From: Nageia nagi | Taxonomy: Eukaryota > Pinophyta | Length of the DNA: 64,000 nt | NCBI GenBank assembly: GCA_050084985.1 | Contig: JBITNC010000002.1 | Location: forward strand, 23,746,001 to 23,810,000 | Direction: 5' to 3' | Shown here: piece after piece, positions 1 through 11,557 of the stretch | Position numbering within the stretch: position 1 is the first letter of the stretch | How the letters are laid out: each line of letters opens with the position of its first letter | Position numbers and translations under genes: made by a program | The notes under the pieces: generated by a model | Database searches by the model: none | Seen by the model: the letters and a program-made list of their open reading frames with translations, nothing else | What the model was told of the DNA's origin: nothing

Positions 1-1592
1 TTGAGATAGGGCCTAAAATAGTAAATATTAAGCGCATATAGGAAGGCCATGGTTGCATCATATGAAGGCGATCTTATCCAATATACATAGCTACCTAAAA
101 TTTGAACATGAAAGATATACAATTACCATTAAGGTAGATGAAAAATCATTTGAGATTTTGCATCTTGTCAAAGAAAATATGGTTCCTATTACTAACATAT
201 TAGAAGAAACAAATACAAAAACATCAAATCTAGTCACAGAGGTTGATATGTGTACCTACCATTTTGATGATGTGGATATGTTGCAAGGTTTTGAAAATTT
301 AAATCATTATATATCAGAATTTGTACACTAGCGCATCCTAAGGTATCATTGTATTAAAGAGGTTAAAAATGAAGATATTCTAGAATGTGTGTGTGTTTTG
401 TTTCAAGAGCTAAAATTGAAGAAACCACTAGTTTTAATTCCAAAGAAGGATGTGTCTCTAGAGGCAAAATCATCCAAATTGGAAATTGTGAAGATAAAGT
501 AAGTTTGCATCTAAATGAGGTAATCATGAATATTGATTTCCTAAGAAACTATTTAAATAAATTTGATTATAAATATTAAGGTTTAGGAAAAAATGAATAA
601 TGCATATCATCTTTTCTTACAAATTTGGGACAAGTTAAGAGGAAAACATGTATTGGGTATAAGGAGTAGTCTTGTTAAGATCAAGAGATAGTTGAAGATG
701 ATGAAACTTCCTTGGATAATAGACTAGGTTCTATTTGTATTATTCAACTTGTGGATGAATCAAGTTATTTTTTATATGAATATGAACTAATTACTATTGA
801 TGTTTTCAAGTATAATGATTCTTTTCTTGAGTATATTGGAGGTATATGTGAATTTCTAAAATCTAATGAGAAACAAGAAGCCTAATTTCAGTTAGATCCT
901 CATGCATATTTTAGAGTAAATCAAAAACCTTAGAGGATATAACAAGTTCCACCTCCTAAACTAAACAACTCTTTTTTTCCATAAGATTATATTTAGGTAG
1001 TTAGAAGGGGGGAGGGAATGTTCTTTCCTATTTGTTTTGTTGTTGCATGCTAACACACAATAAGGGAATAATAGTACATTGACGTATATATAGTTCTATA
1101 GTAATAATGATGCTTGAGTTTATTATGTAGGGTTTGGGGTATTTCCCATACAGCCTTATTTGAGTGATGAGATATGGTTTCTTAATGAGGAATTGAAAAA
1201 TATCACAATTGGGCCTAGAAAAGAGATTAAGGTGGGAGTTTGGATAGATGAAGAAGAAGAAAAAATTAATTAGATAATTTTCTAAGTATCTTGAGATGTT
1301 TTCTTTATTATGATGGTATGCCTATTTTGCATCTTGATTTTGTCACTCATATATTGATTGTTAAAGATGATGTTAAACCTATAACTCAAAAGCTTAGAAA
1401 GATGCATCGAAGGCATGACTTATTATTCAATAAGGATATTGATAAGTATGTGAAAGTTGGTTTTACTAGACCCACATATTATTCTCCTTGGATATCCAAT
1501 GTTGACCTTTAGCAAAGTCTAATGGATAATTAAGGTGTTGTATAGACTTTAGGGATATCAACAAAGTTTTTCCTAAGGATAACTTTGTTTAA
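1..1592 (+). pseudogene. Ty3/gypsy remnant G0: end of protease to start of reverse transcriptase
   Basis: This is a broken pol reading frame of a Ty3 element that continues off the left edge. Near 40-130 it reads GRPWLHHMKAI..., the conserved stretch at the end of plant Ty3 proteases. At 1291-1512 it reads a decayed form of the segment before RT (GMPILHLDFVTH, KPITQKLRKMH, GFTRPTYYSPW). At about 1540-1592, after a frame change, it reads IDFRDINKVFPKDNF, which is RT motif territory. The spacing and the DMPGLDP-type lead-in suggest the Tat/Ogre side of Ty3, which is inference. Stops occur throughout and no RNase H domain lies between protease and RT, unlike G1. The frame ends abruptly near 1592, where minus-strand G2 begins. 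Confidence 0.75.
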
Positions 1593-1596
1593 AGGT

Positions 1597-2240
1597 GCTA
1601 GCTAAACAATCTTTGAGAGAAATATGGTTTAACTACCACCTTTCAAGAATGTATTGCATTTTGATTAAATTTTATTCAAATATGTAACCATATACAGTAA
1701 ATTCATCTATGTAAATTTCTAATAAGTCATGGCTCAAATTAGTAAAAACAACATTACCATCACACTAAAAAGTAGTAGGTACATTACACAACCGAAAAGT
1801 TAGTACATGATATGCATATGTTCTCTAAGGAAAAATAAAGTTTATTTTCTCTTGATCCTCATCTACCACTCTAATTTGATTATAACCATTGAGACCATCT
1901 AAAAAGAAAAATCACTTCTTACCTGCAAGACTATTAAGAACTTGATCTATGAATGGAAAAGAAAAATGATCCTTTTTAGATGCCTTGTTGAGTTCCCAAT
2001 AGTATAAAAGACTCACCACTTCCTATTCTTTTCATGGGTGCTATCACTAATGGAGAAAACCACTATCTATCAAAGATGGGATAAATGAAACTAATATCTA
2101 AAAGCTTTTGAATTTTTTTCACTATCTCCTTAAAGGTAGGATTAACTCTTCATTATGGTTTTTGTATATGATCATAATCTTCTTTGATAAATATCATATA
2201 CATATAGAAAAATGGATGAATACCCTGCATATAATGGTAA
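1597..2240 (-). pseudogene. Athila-like Ty3 reverse transcriptase fragment (G2, part 3)
   Basis: Read on the minus strand, this encodes the N-terminal and central part of a Ty3 RT. In order it shows GIHPFFYMYMIF (matching the GI.PSFCMHKI lead-in of Athila), NPTFKEIVKKIQKLLD, a degraded SPVxxxPKKGG region, ELNKASKKDHF, LDGLNGYNQI and the catalytic box YIDEFTVYG near 1676-1715. The box normally reads Y.DDF, so one catalytic aspartate is now Glu. Several stops are present. The fragment is cut at its 5' side by Copia E1 (duplication ggtaa), and its reading resumes beyond E1 at 11558. RNase H and integrase are missing because the sequence changes to plus-strand G0 near 1597. Confidence 0.8.
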
Positions 2241-2742
2241 TGTTGGAATGTATAATGAATTATTGTAAAGGTTGTATTAAATATTCTACATAGATTCACT
2301 AATACTTAAGGGTATCATTTGATACCTTAAGTATTTAAGTGAATATGATAATGTAACTTGTCCTACACTCCATGTCATGAGCATGCCTTTGGGTAAAGGA
2401 TGTGCATGTCATGCTTTTGTACATTGGATAAAAGGATGATCCAAAGAGGGATTTTGGCCTATAAATAGAAGGCTCCCTCTTTGTGATCACACACCAATTG
2501 TGGAGTAAAGTCATGCTATAGGATAGAAGTGTAGGAGTTGAGATTAGGAGGATTGTAAGAGAGTTGTATTTGTGATTGAAGTAAAGATCTAGTTAGTGGA
2601 TGTACTCCTAGTTGGAGGAACCACTTTACATCTTGAGTTACTTTGTGAGATTATCTTATTTGTGAGTTTGTTAGATGTGAATGAGAGCTTTCATGTGATC
2701 TTAGTAGTTTAGGATTGTTCTTGTTATAGTTTAATTCTCTCA
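2241..2742 (+). repeat. E1 5' LTR (502 bp)
   Basis: It begins TGTTGGAATG and ends CTCTCA, giving the TG...CA ends expected of an LTR. It holds a long hairpin at 2295-2344, a TATA box at 2460-2467 and is followed directly by the primer site. It pairs with 11054-11557 and also matches the minus-strand copies at 47326-47824 and 55440-55915. Confidence 0.93.
2460..2467 (+). promoter_or_regulatory. TATA box of E1 5' LTR
   Basis: TATAAATA preceded by GGCC, about 220 bases into the LTR. The same motif is kept in the 3' LTR (11275-11282) and, on the minus strand, in E2 (47595-47602). Transcription would start some 30 bases downstream; the start itself is inferred. Confidence 0.65.
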
Positions 2743-2744
2743 TT

Positions 2745-2756
2745 TGGTATCAAAGC
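2745..2756 (+). other. E1 primer binding site
   Basis: TGGTATCAAAGC lies two bases after the LTR end and differs at one position from the usual plant Copia primer site TGGTATCAGAGC, which pairs with the 3' end of initiator tRNA-Met. E2 carries the same variant, so the change is a family trait and not decay of one copy. Confidence 0.85.
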
Positions 2757-3053
2757 TTGGTGTAGAAACTCTTCTTCTACATCTTGGAGTTTTCTCATCC
2801 TTCTTCAACTTGGAAGTATTCATCTTTCGCCTACAACCTTGTGAGGTAAAAATTTGAGAAGGTATAACCTCCTTTCATTTTTTTTTTGGGATTATATCAT
2901 TAGAATACTAACATATTTTATGTGTTAGCTCTTTTTTGTTATGATCACAATGGCAATATAATGCAATTTTTTTATCTATACTAACCTATTATGTTAGTAG
3001 CCTTTTATTTTTCAAATTAAGTGGATAGCATACAAAAATTGCATCTTGTATAA

Positions 3054-3057
<4 letters not shown>

Positions 3058-3095
<38 letters not shown>
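3058..3095. repeat. TA dinucleotide microsatellite
   Basis: An uninterrupted run of about 18 TA units inside the E1 leader. Confidence 0.95.
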
Positions 3096-3100
<5 letters not shown>

Positions 3101-4147
3101 AGAGATATCATAGGATAGTATAAGGATATTGTATTCTTTATAGTGTATTTTTTTTTTCTTATACTAATTCCTTTTTATTAGCAATTTAGATACAAATTGC
3201 TATTAAAAAAAAAGAGTTAGCAAAAATTGCAATATTTTTACAAAGCTATTTGAATCAATATTTTTTTATTTACAAATAATCCTATTACCTTATTTAGGGG
3301 AACTACAAACCTTTCTTTAATTAAAACTTAGTATTGCTTTTTTTTAAGATTTTGAATGAAAATATAGAACTTCAAAAACAATTTATTGAACCTTTGTTTT
3401 CAAAATAAAAATTTACAATATTGAGGGGTTTCTCAAATTGCTTCCTTCCAAACCAATCACACCCACTTTGCCTTTGCCAATTTACTATGAGTGGTGGCAG
3501 CGTTGTAACCCCTCCTTTTTTTTTTGAATCTGGTGACTAGACCTCCTCTCAGGGCTCCCTCCTCTTGACCACCTTTCATCACACATGTAGCTCTTTGCTT
3601 TTGTGTCCTTCTTGACTATATTTCAAGCACTACAAGCCTAAGAAAAATCTTTTTATTTATCCTAGTAAACACCACCCATGGCTCCTCCTACTGACTTGTG
3701 CATCCTTTCCTCTTGCTAACTCGTGCAACCTCTCTTCTTGCTAACTCAGGTAGCCTCTCTTCTATTGTCTCATGTAGCCTCTGCTCTATCCTCATGTGCA
3801 AGTTTTTTTTTGCTCTTTGTTTCCCCTTGCACCTCCTATGAGTGGCCACTCCTTGCATAGTCCACTATGTTTCCAAACTCTAAACAAGCAATGCAACATG
3901 ACATGATGGCCATTAAACACATAGGCATTCATCCATGATAATAATGATGATGTGTATTTTGACATGGAACCTCGTAGCTTGAGGATGTTGGCTTCCTCTC
4001 AATCCTCTATTTCTCTTGATTGAGTGTTTCTTCAGTCGCTCTTTCACCTTATGCACCTTCTATGAACCTCTTGCATGACCTATTTCATGCTAGGTTGAAG
4101 GATGAATTGATTTCCCTTGCATGGCCCTCTCTCCTTCATTGCTGCAC

Positions 4148-4262
4148 AGACCTTCCTAGCATGAAGACTCTCCTTCCCTACTGCATAGACCTTCCTAGTG
4201 TAAAGACCCTCCTTCCTTGCTATGTAGACCTTCCTATCAAGAGGACTCTCCTTCCTATGTAG
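4148..4262 (+). repeat. 39-bp direct repeat, three copies
   Basis: AGACCTTCCTA recurs at 4148, 4187 and 4226, exactly 39 bases apart. Because 39 is a multiple of three, one frame stays open (4020-4262) and reads a 13-residue repeat around DLPS(M/V)KTLLP. I see no sign that this is a gene; it lies in the non-coding leader of E1. Confidence 0.8.
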
Positions 4263-4883
4263 CCTTGCCTTACCTTTCCCTTGCTCTCTCTATGCCCTTG
4301 TTCACCTCACGATCAACCCTTAGGCTCACTCCCTACATGACCAGATTGAAGCTAGTTTGAGGAAAAATAATGCAAAGTAAGCACACCAACCTCATGCAAA
4401 GCCCTCCTCTTTTTTATAGAGTGCAATCCTTTCCCCAATTTTTTTTAAATGACCCAAAAATTGTTGGGCATTTAATTTGTCTTTTCTTCAAGTCTTCTTC
4501 TTCAGGAGCATTAATTGATTGTAAACATATATTTTTTACTTACAAGCTTTTTTAATGCATTCAGAAGTACTTATACTCCACCCTTAAATATTTGCAATGA
4601 TAATGCTTTAGAGTATGTACATGGTCAAACATACATCATTACCTCTTAAATGCTATCCTATTTTTTAGAAAAATGTAACAAATAAAGATATTTTTTTGAA
4701 GTATAATTTTATTTGTCTTAAATTATCTTCTAAGTATGGTAATTTACTTAGACAAAATGATAATTATTAGTGTAAACATGGTGATTTTTAATAAGTGCCT
4801 AAAATTTTATAAGGAGATGAATTTTTTTAAATTAGCCATGATATTTGTTAAGAAAAAAGAATATTTTTTTTTTGTAAAAATTT

Positions 4884-4907
4884 TATATATATATATATAT
4901 ATATATA
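4884..4907. repeat. TA dinucleotide microsatellite
   Basis: A run of about 12 AT/TA units in the AT-rich leader of E1. Confidence 0.9.
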
Positions 4908-6089
4908 CGTGCAATTTTTTTATTCCTTAATTATATTTCTAAGGTAAAACTAGTATAATACCTTAAGGGATATTTTTTTAAGTAAATAAGGAAAGTTTGT
5001 AGAAACTTTACTTAAAATATTTAGATATTGCATGTGTATCTATCCTTCTAAATTTCTTATGCAATTTAATAGGAATGATGCATGCTTATTACTTAACCTT
5101 TTTAAGTTAAATGATGCATGCTCCTTACTTACCTTTTTAAGTTAATGATGCATACTTAATTTTTAAAGTTAAAAGATACATGCTTCCTACTTTTTTAAGT
5201 GAATGATGCATGCTTAGTTTTTAAGTTATGGGATTGATGCATGTCAATTTTTTATGTAAAGAATGGAATGAACTTATACAAATAAGGAATGATGTAAAGA
5301 TGTCCTTTAGGGGTTGGTAAACAAAACCCATTGGACTCTTAAGGTTCCAAGTGCATATGGATGATTTTGTTTTTATGCTCTTTACTTCATATTTTATTTT
5401 TTTCCTTATTTACATATGCAAATAAAAATGTAAATATTGATATGAGAAACCCCCTAAAATGAACACATTCACATATACATTCTACAACATGACTTGTTTG
5501 GGGAGCCATGAGGTGAGAACAGGTGGACTGGAGCCTTTAAGTCTAATGATCCAAGTGGTGAAAAGTTCATACTTTTTAATTACCCCTAATTCCTTTATTA
5601 GTTTATATATAACTCTATTAGGTGGATAGGCATGTGTGTAGTGATACCACATGTTTGCATGTCCATTTAGGGATTATCTTAATAACTTATGAGGAAAACT
5701 TAAAACCTAATCAAGATTAATAATTTGGCTAATCCAATAAATGTCAGAAACTTAGAAAATAGCTAGTACTTCTCCTTATGAGAGTATATTGCTACCCAAG
5801 GGGGACTGGTTGAGCATTGGTAGTACTTGGGCTCCTCTTGTGTGGGCATCTAGGTGAAGGCTTGATTTTAGATAAGAAAACAAGCCTCTATAATGTCACT
5901 CTACATCTACGGTTCTAAAGATGAGAAATGTATTTAGGTACATGGGTATTATTTGAATTGTACATTTGCACTTGTAAATCAAATCAAACATGTCTTTAGT
6001 GTTAAATGTAACATGTATTATTTACTTGGTTAAAATTTAATATTGATTATTGAAACCATATGCTTATTATTTCATATTTTTATGTAGCA

Positions 6090-9000
6090 ATGATGGTTCC
6101 AACTATGGAATTTGGAAATCTTGGATGAGAGTTGAATTGTAGGCAAGGAAGCTATGGAAAATAGTGAATGAGAACCTTATACCTCCTATATATAAGAAGG
6201 CACTAGAGACTTACAACATAAAGAATGAGTTGGCAACCTCCATGATTTATCATGCACGTTTAATTGATGTGATATTGATGATATCCTCTACAATATTAGC
6301 AAAGGAAGCATGGCATAAGCTAAATCAAATCTATCTTGGTTCAAAATTTTCAAGAAAATTTACCATTCTCCAAAAGTTGCTTCAATCTCATCAAGGGGAA
6401 GATGAAAATGTGGCTATCTACTTCAACAAAATCATTGACCTAAAGACCTAACTTATTGCTTATAGGTGCAATTGGATCAATGATGAGTTCATGATCTTCA
6501 TCATTCTTCAAAGCCACTCTTCAAAGTTTGAAAACTTTGTAACAGTTATGAAAACTAGACTTGATGATGAAGAAGAATTCATCTCCCTTGAGAACCTTTC
6601 AAGGCACTTATTGAAGCATGAGAAAACCCTTAATAATAAAGGGTTGATTTATTCTCCTAAGGATAATAACGTTGCTCTTGGAGCAACCAAAACTTCTTTC
6701 AAGAAGAAGTTCAACCATCAAAAGAAATCTTACCTTTCTTCCTCCAAAAGGTTTGAAAAAAAGGTAGTGGCTACAACATCAATAGGCATAATAGAAACAA
6801 CAACCACAGTAGCAAGAGTAATGGTAACAACAATCACTTCAAGCAAAGAGATGGAAAAGGTAAAGTAAACACTCCTTATCCTAAGAAAAAGTTTGATGGC
6901 AACTGTAACTATTATGGCATTTAAGGTCACAAAGAAGTTGATTGTTATAAAAAAAAAGAAAGAAAAAGTACAAAGGTAATGGAAATATAAAGAACTACAA
7001 AAGAAAGAAAAATACTCATGTTGGTTTTGCTATGGTGCTCTACTCCATGTCTCACATTTTTTCATATAAATTGATTGTTGACTCTAGTTGCATTAATCAC
7101 CTATGCTTTGAAAAGGAAAAGTTTAAGAACTTTCATAAGTATAATAAGGATGCAGTTTTGATAGGTGATAACTCTACCCTTGAAGTCTAAGGAATTGGGA
7201 GTGTGCTAATTCATGGAAAGGTTCTTGAAAATGTTCTCTATGTTCTTAAGTTAAGGATGAACCTTCTCTCCATGATCCAAGTTGCTAGAAAAGGGTACTC
7301 TTTTGAGTTCGACTCTTAATCCTAGTGCATTACGAAAGGACTTGCTACTTTAGTTAAAGGATCAATGAAAGATAACCTCTACATTATGGATCAAGTACTA
7401 TAAAAGATATGTCTTACTTCTAATGTGTATTCTAAAAGTAATCTTTGGCATCATCATTTAGGCCACCTTAACCACAAGAGTATTCAAGTCATGAGAGACC
7501 AAGAACTTGTGGAAGGTTTGCCTTCAATTTCTTCTTCGGTTGGTCTATGTTAGAAATGCATTCTTGGCAAGATGCATAGATAAAAATTTGAAAAAGATAA
7601 GGAAATAAGAGCATCTCAACCTCTTCAACTTGTGCATTCAGATTTGATGGGTTCATTTAATACTAAGGCACTTGGAGGAGCATCTTACATCTTGATATTC
7701 ATTGATGAATTTAGTAGGATGACCTTTGGGTATATACTTGAGCACAAGGATCAAATCTTTGAGAGTTTTAAGGTTTTTAAGGCCTTTGTTGAAAATTAGA
7801 CTAACCTTAAAATCAAGATGTTGAGATTAGATAATGGGGGAGAATATAATAGCAATGAGTTCAATGACTATTGTGCTAAGTATAGAATCAAAAGGTAATT
7901 TATGATTCCTTACACTCCACAATAGAATAGTGTTGCTAAAAGGAAAAATAGAACAATCATGGAGATGGCTAGATGCATGTTGGGTAATCTTCATAAATTC
8001 TTATTGGATGAAGCTGTGAGCATTGCTATGTACACTTTGAATAGGTTTTTCATAAAATTCATTTAAAGTAAAACTCCTTTTAAGACATGGTCAAGAATAA
8101 AACCTAACATTTCTCACCTTAGTGTGTTTGGTTGTGAAGCATTCTCCTACATTGTTTCAGAGAAAATGAAGAAGTTGGAAAAAAGAGATGAAAAATACAT
8201 CTTTGTGGATTATGATAGTCAATATAGAGGATATAGGCTTTACTCTCCAATTTATAAAGTAGTAATCATGTCAAGGGATGTAAAGTTCAATGAACTTTCT
8301 GAAGAATCTACTTTTAATGAGGATGTTGATGATCCAGAGAACTCTTTAGTTGCTCCTAACTAGTTGGATATTGATGTAGATAAGTCACCTTAGGAACAAA
8401 ATTCTCCAAAACAAAGGGTAACAAGGAGCATGACCTTGAATAAATTCTTAATGTCCAAGATTGACAACAAGCATGAGCCCTCAACCTTCAAAGAAGCTTC
8501 TAAGAATGTAATTGGCAATAAATGGATCTACAAGGTCAAGTTCAATTCAGTTAGAGACATTGAGAAATACAAGGAAAAGTTAGTAGCTAAAGCTTTTGGT
8601 TAGAAATATGATGTAGATTATGAGGAAACCTTTGCTCCCATAGCAAAGATGCCTACTATGAGAGTTATACTTGCTCTTTCTATAGCTCAAGATGGAAAGT
8701 TTTTCAACTTGATGTTAAGAGTGCATTTCTCAATGGTTAATTGGATTTGGAAATATTCATGAATCAACTAGAAGGGTTTATTATGGAAGGTAAAGAGTCC
8801 TTTGGATGCAAGCTAAAGAAGTCTTTGTATGGACTTAAGCAAGCACCTCAATCGTAGTATAAAAATATTTTAGGGTACTTTGTAGATGTTAGATTCTATA
8901 AGTATTTTTCTAACTTTGATCTATATGTGCTCAATAAAAAAAAACATGATCTTGATTCTCTTTTATGTGGATGATCTTTTGATTATTGGGAATAATGATG

Positions 9001-9929
9001 AAATCATTCAAGAGTGCATAGCCAAACTTAAGGTAACATTTGAAATGACTCATCTTGGTCTCTTGCACTACTATCTTGGAATGAAAGTGTATTAATACAA
9101 GGATTGTACTTATATTAATCAATCTAAGTATATATCAGACATCTTGCAGAAGTTTGGAATGGAGGAGTATAGATATGCTGCAATCCTAGTCTCTCTTGGA
9201 ATCACTATTTCTCTAAACTCCAACTTTCAGTTAGCTAATGCTACAACTTATAGGTAATTAATTGGTAGTCTTTTGTATTTGACTATATCCAAGCCAAATA
9301 TTATCTTTGCAATGAATTTGATGGCATGATTCAAGCAAAAACCTTATGTTGAGCATCTCAATGCTATTAAGCAAATTTTGAGGTATGTTGTAGGGACTAA
9401 GGATCTTACTCTCAAGTATTCCAAGTTGCCTTCATTTGTTCTCTTAGAATTCTTAGATTCTAACTATGGGAAAGATAGAGATGATAGGAAGTCAACATCT
9501 GTGTATATGTTTAACATTGGTTCAAGTGCTATCTCTTGAGCTTCCAAGAAGCAACCTACTATTTCTCTTTCTACCATAGAAGTTAAATATCATGCCATGT
9601 CTATTGCAAACTAGGAAGCCATTTGGTTAAGGCATATTTTGAAAGAAATTGGGTATGAGCAAGGTGGCTTATCTTTGATCTCTTCAGATAATCATTTGGT
9701 TATTTCTTTGGCTAAGAATATAGTGTTCCATTAGAGAACAAAACATGTGGAAATACATGCCCATTTTATCAAGGAGAAGGTTCTTAATGGCATCATACAC
9801 CTGAAGTATTATCCATCCATGTTGAACTTTACTAATTTGTTCACCAAGCCCCTCCCAAAAGCTCAATTCTATAAGCTTAGGGATGTTATCGAGTTGGTGA
9901 AGTTACCCTTAAGGAAGAGTAAAGTTTGA
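6090..9929 (+). pseudogene. Degenerate Copia gag-pol polyprotein of E1
   Basis: The reading starts in gag at DGSNYGIWKSWMR (about 6093) and runs through gag (6164-6868) with a nucleocapsid knuckle at 6903-6945 whose second Cys is Tyr and which carries a TAA at 6922. Protease is near 7078 (VDSSCINH; the active site normally reads DSG). Integrase covers about 7450-8120, with HxxxxH (HHHLGH), VHSDLMG, LDNGGEYN and a decayed PYTPQ.N motif. RT covers about 8500-9200, with SLYGLKQAP and YVDDLLIIG (the catalytic pair is intact). RNase H covers about 9460-9930, ending ...LRKSKV and a stop. More than twenty in-frame stops (TAA and TAG) and several frame changes make it clearly dead. Several stops are shared with E2. 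Confidence 0.88.
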
Positions 9930-10059
9930 ATTCTTGTGTTGAATTCATGTTTGTGATGACAACTTCACCCTTAGGAGGATTTGTGCTATACAGTGTTGAT
10001 TTTGTTGTACACCTTTGTGGTATGTTCGCTCTGCATGAGGAACTTGTACAAATTGGCCA

Positions 10060-10595
10060 ATCTTGCACTATTCAATTATCCATGTGTGAGAAACTCTTAT
10101 GTGTCATTTGGCACCATTCAGTTATCCATATGTGAGGAACTCATATGTGCATGCTCTATTTTTGATCAATCTTACATTGTTTAGTTATCCATATGTGAGG
10201 AACTCTTATGTGTCTTTTGGCATTATTTAGTTATTCATATGTGAGGAACTCATATGTGCATGCTCTATTTTTGATCAATCTTGTACTGTTCAATTATCCA
10301 TATGTGAAGAACTCTTATGTGCCTTTTGGCATTATTCAGTTATCTATATGTGAGGAACTCATATGTGCATGCTCTATTTTGGTCAATCTTGCACTATTTA
10401 GTTATCCATATGTGAGGAACTCTTATGTGTTGTTTGGAACTGTTTGGTTATCCATATGTGAGGAACTCATATGTGCATGCTCTATTTTTTGAACTAGCAC
10501 TATTCAATTATCCATGTGTGAGGAACTCTTATATGCTTTTTAACATTGTTCAATGATCCATATGTGAGGAACATGTATGTGCATGCTCTATTTTG
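10060..10595 (+). repeat. 109-bp tandem repeat array in E1 3' untranslated region
   Basis: Five imperfect copies of a 106-109 bp unit, anchored by CATATGTGAGGAACTCTTATG at 10081, 10190, 10299, 10407 and 10513. Each unit has two unequal halves (46 and 63 bases), both starting CATATGTGAGGAACTC; the second half ends with GCATGCTCTATTTT. The array lies between the RNase H stop and the 3' LTR. Short open frames across it are by-products of the repeat. E2 has a shorter array at 48290-48530. Confidence 0.92.
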
Positions 10596-10599
10596 TAAT

Positions 10600-11044
10600 G
10601 ATAATTAACATGTATTATATACAGCAAGTGACTATAATTTTTTGGCATGGCATCTTCATGGTGACTTATAGTGCACCCTTGATCAGTTTATGATGGCATT
10701 TGTATGATTAATCTATCCTTGTTGATATAAATATGATGCATCTAATTGATATTGTTATTTGAGCTACTGATGACTTGTAGATTCCTCTAATATTGCAGGT
10801 TACTTACCTCAGGTATGCAGGCTCTTGGAGACTCTTCATGACTTCCAGTTGGATGACTACTTCATGTACATTGAAACTGGTTGTGGTCAATGATTGTATT
10901 TGGCAAAATAGTAAGTCTCAAACTAAATCTTTCTTACTTCACAAATATGTAAAAAGTTCTCATTTCTATTGTATCTATTTTTAGGAGAACTCTCTTACTT
11001 TCTCTTCTTCTTCTCTCTTACTTACTCTATCCCAATATTACATT
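10600..11044 (+). other. Remaining 3' untranslated region of E1
   Basis: Non-coding sequence between the tandem array and the purine tract. It matches the corresponding part of E2 (about 47835-48285, minus strand), so it belongs to the element. I see no gene in it. Confidence 0.7.
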
Positions 11045-11053
11045 AAAGGGGAG
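11045..11053 (+). other. E1 polypurine tract
   Basis: AAAGGGGAG abuts the TGTTGG start of the 3' LTR, the expected position of the plus-strand primer. Confidence 0.85.
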
Positions 11054-11557
11054 TGTTGGAATGTATAATGCATTATTGTAAAGGTTGTATTAAATCTTCT
11101 ATGTAAATTCACTAATACTTAAGGGTATCATTTGATACCTTAAGTATTTAAGTGAATATGATAATGTAACTTATCCTACACTCCATGTCATGAGCATGCC
11201 CCTTGGGTACAAGGATGTGCATGTCATAATTTTGTACATAGGATAAAAGGGTGATCCAAAGAGAGATTTTGGCCTATAAATAGAAGGCACCCTCTTTGTG
11301 ATCACACACCAATTATGGAGTAAAGTTATGCTATAGGATAGAAGTGTAGGAGTTGAGATTAGGAGAATTGTAAGAGAGTTATATTTGTGATTGAAGTAAA
11401 GATCTAGTTAGTGGATTTACTCCTAGTTGGAGGAACCACTTTACATCTTGAGTTACTTTGTGAGATTATCTTATTTATGAGTTTGTTAGATGTGAATGAG
11501 AGCTTTCATGTGATCTTGGTAGTTTAGGATTATTCTTGTTATAGTTCAATTCTCTTT
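11054..11557 (+). repeat. E1 3' LTR (504 bp)
   Basis: It begins TGTTGGAATG and matches 2241-2742 over its full length with about 26 differences. The last bases read CTCTTT where the 5' copy has CTCTCA. It is followed by gttaa, the changed partner of the duplication ggtaa. Confidence 0.92.

Larger units (their letters stand above)
2757..6090 (+). other. Long 5' leader of E1 with no convincing ORF
   Basis: About 3.3 kb separate the primer site from gag, which is very long for a Copia element. The part at 3430-4330 is pyrimidine-rich; 4580-5300 is AT-rich with repeated TGATGCATG(C) words. Blocks at 5290-5345 and 5760-5960 match E2 closely (minus strand, about 53325-53375 and 52680-52880), so the leader belongs to the family and is not a random insertion. 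A possible intron with GAG/GTAAAA donor at 2846 and TTATGTAG acceptor ending at 6087 has counterparts in E2 (55328 and 52567). Splicing is a guess from sequence only. Confidence 0.6.

Noticed and set aside
6730-6930. Minus-strand 66-residue frame
   Set aside because: Shadow of the E1 gag end and knuckle.
10208-10492. 94-residue open frame with repeated NSYV and SICEELICA words
   Set aside because: It is produced by the 109-bp tandem repeat in the E1 untranslated region. The unit is not a multiple of three, so several frames stay open by turns.
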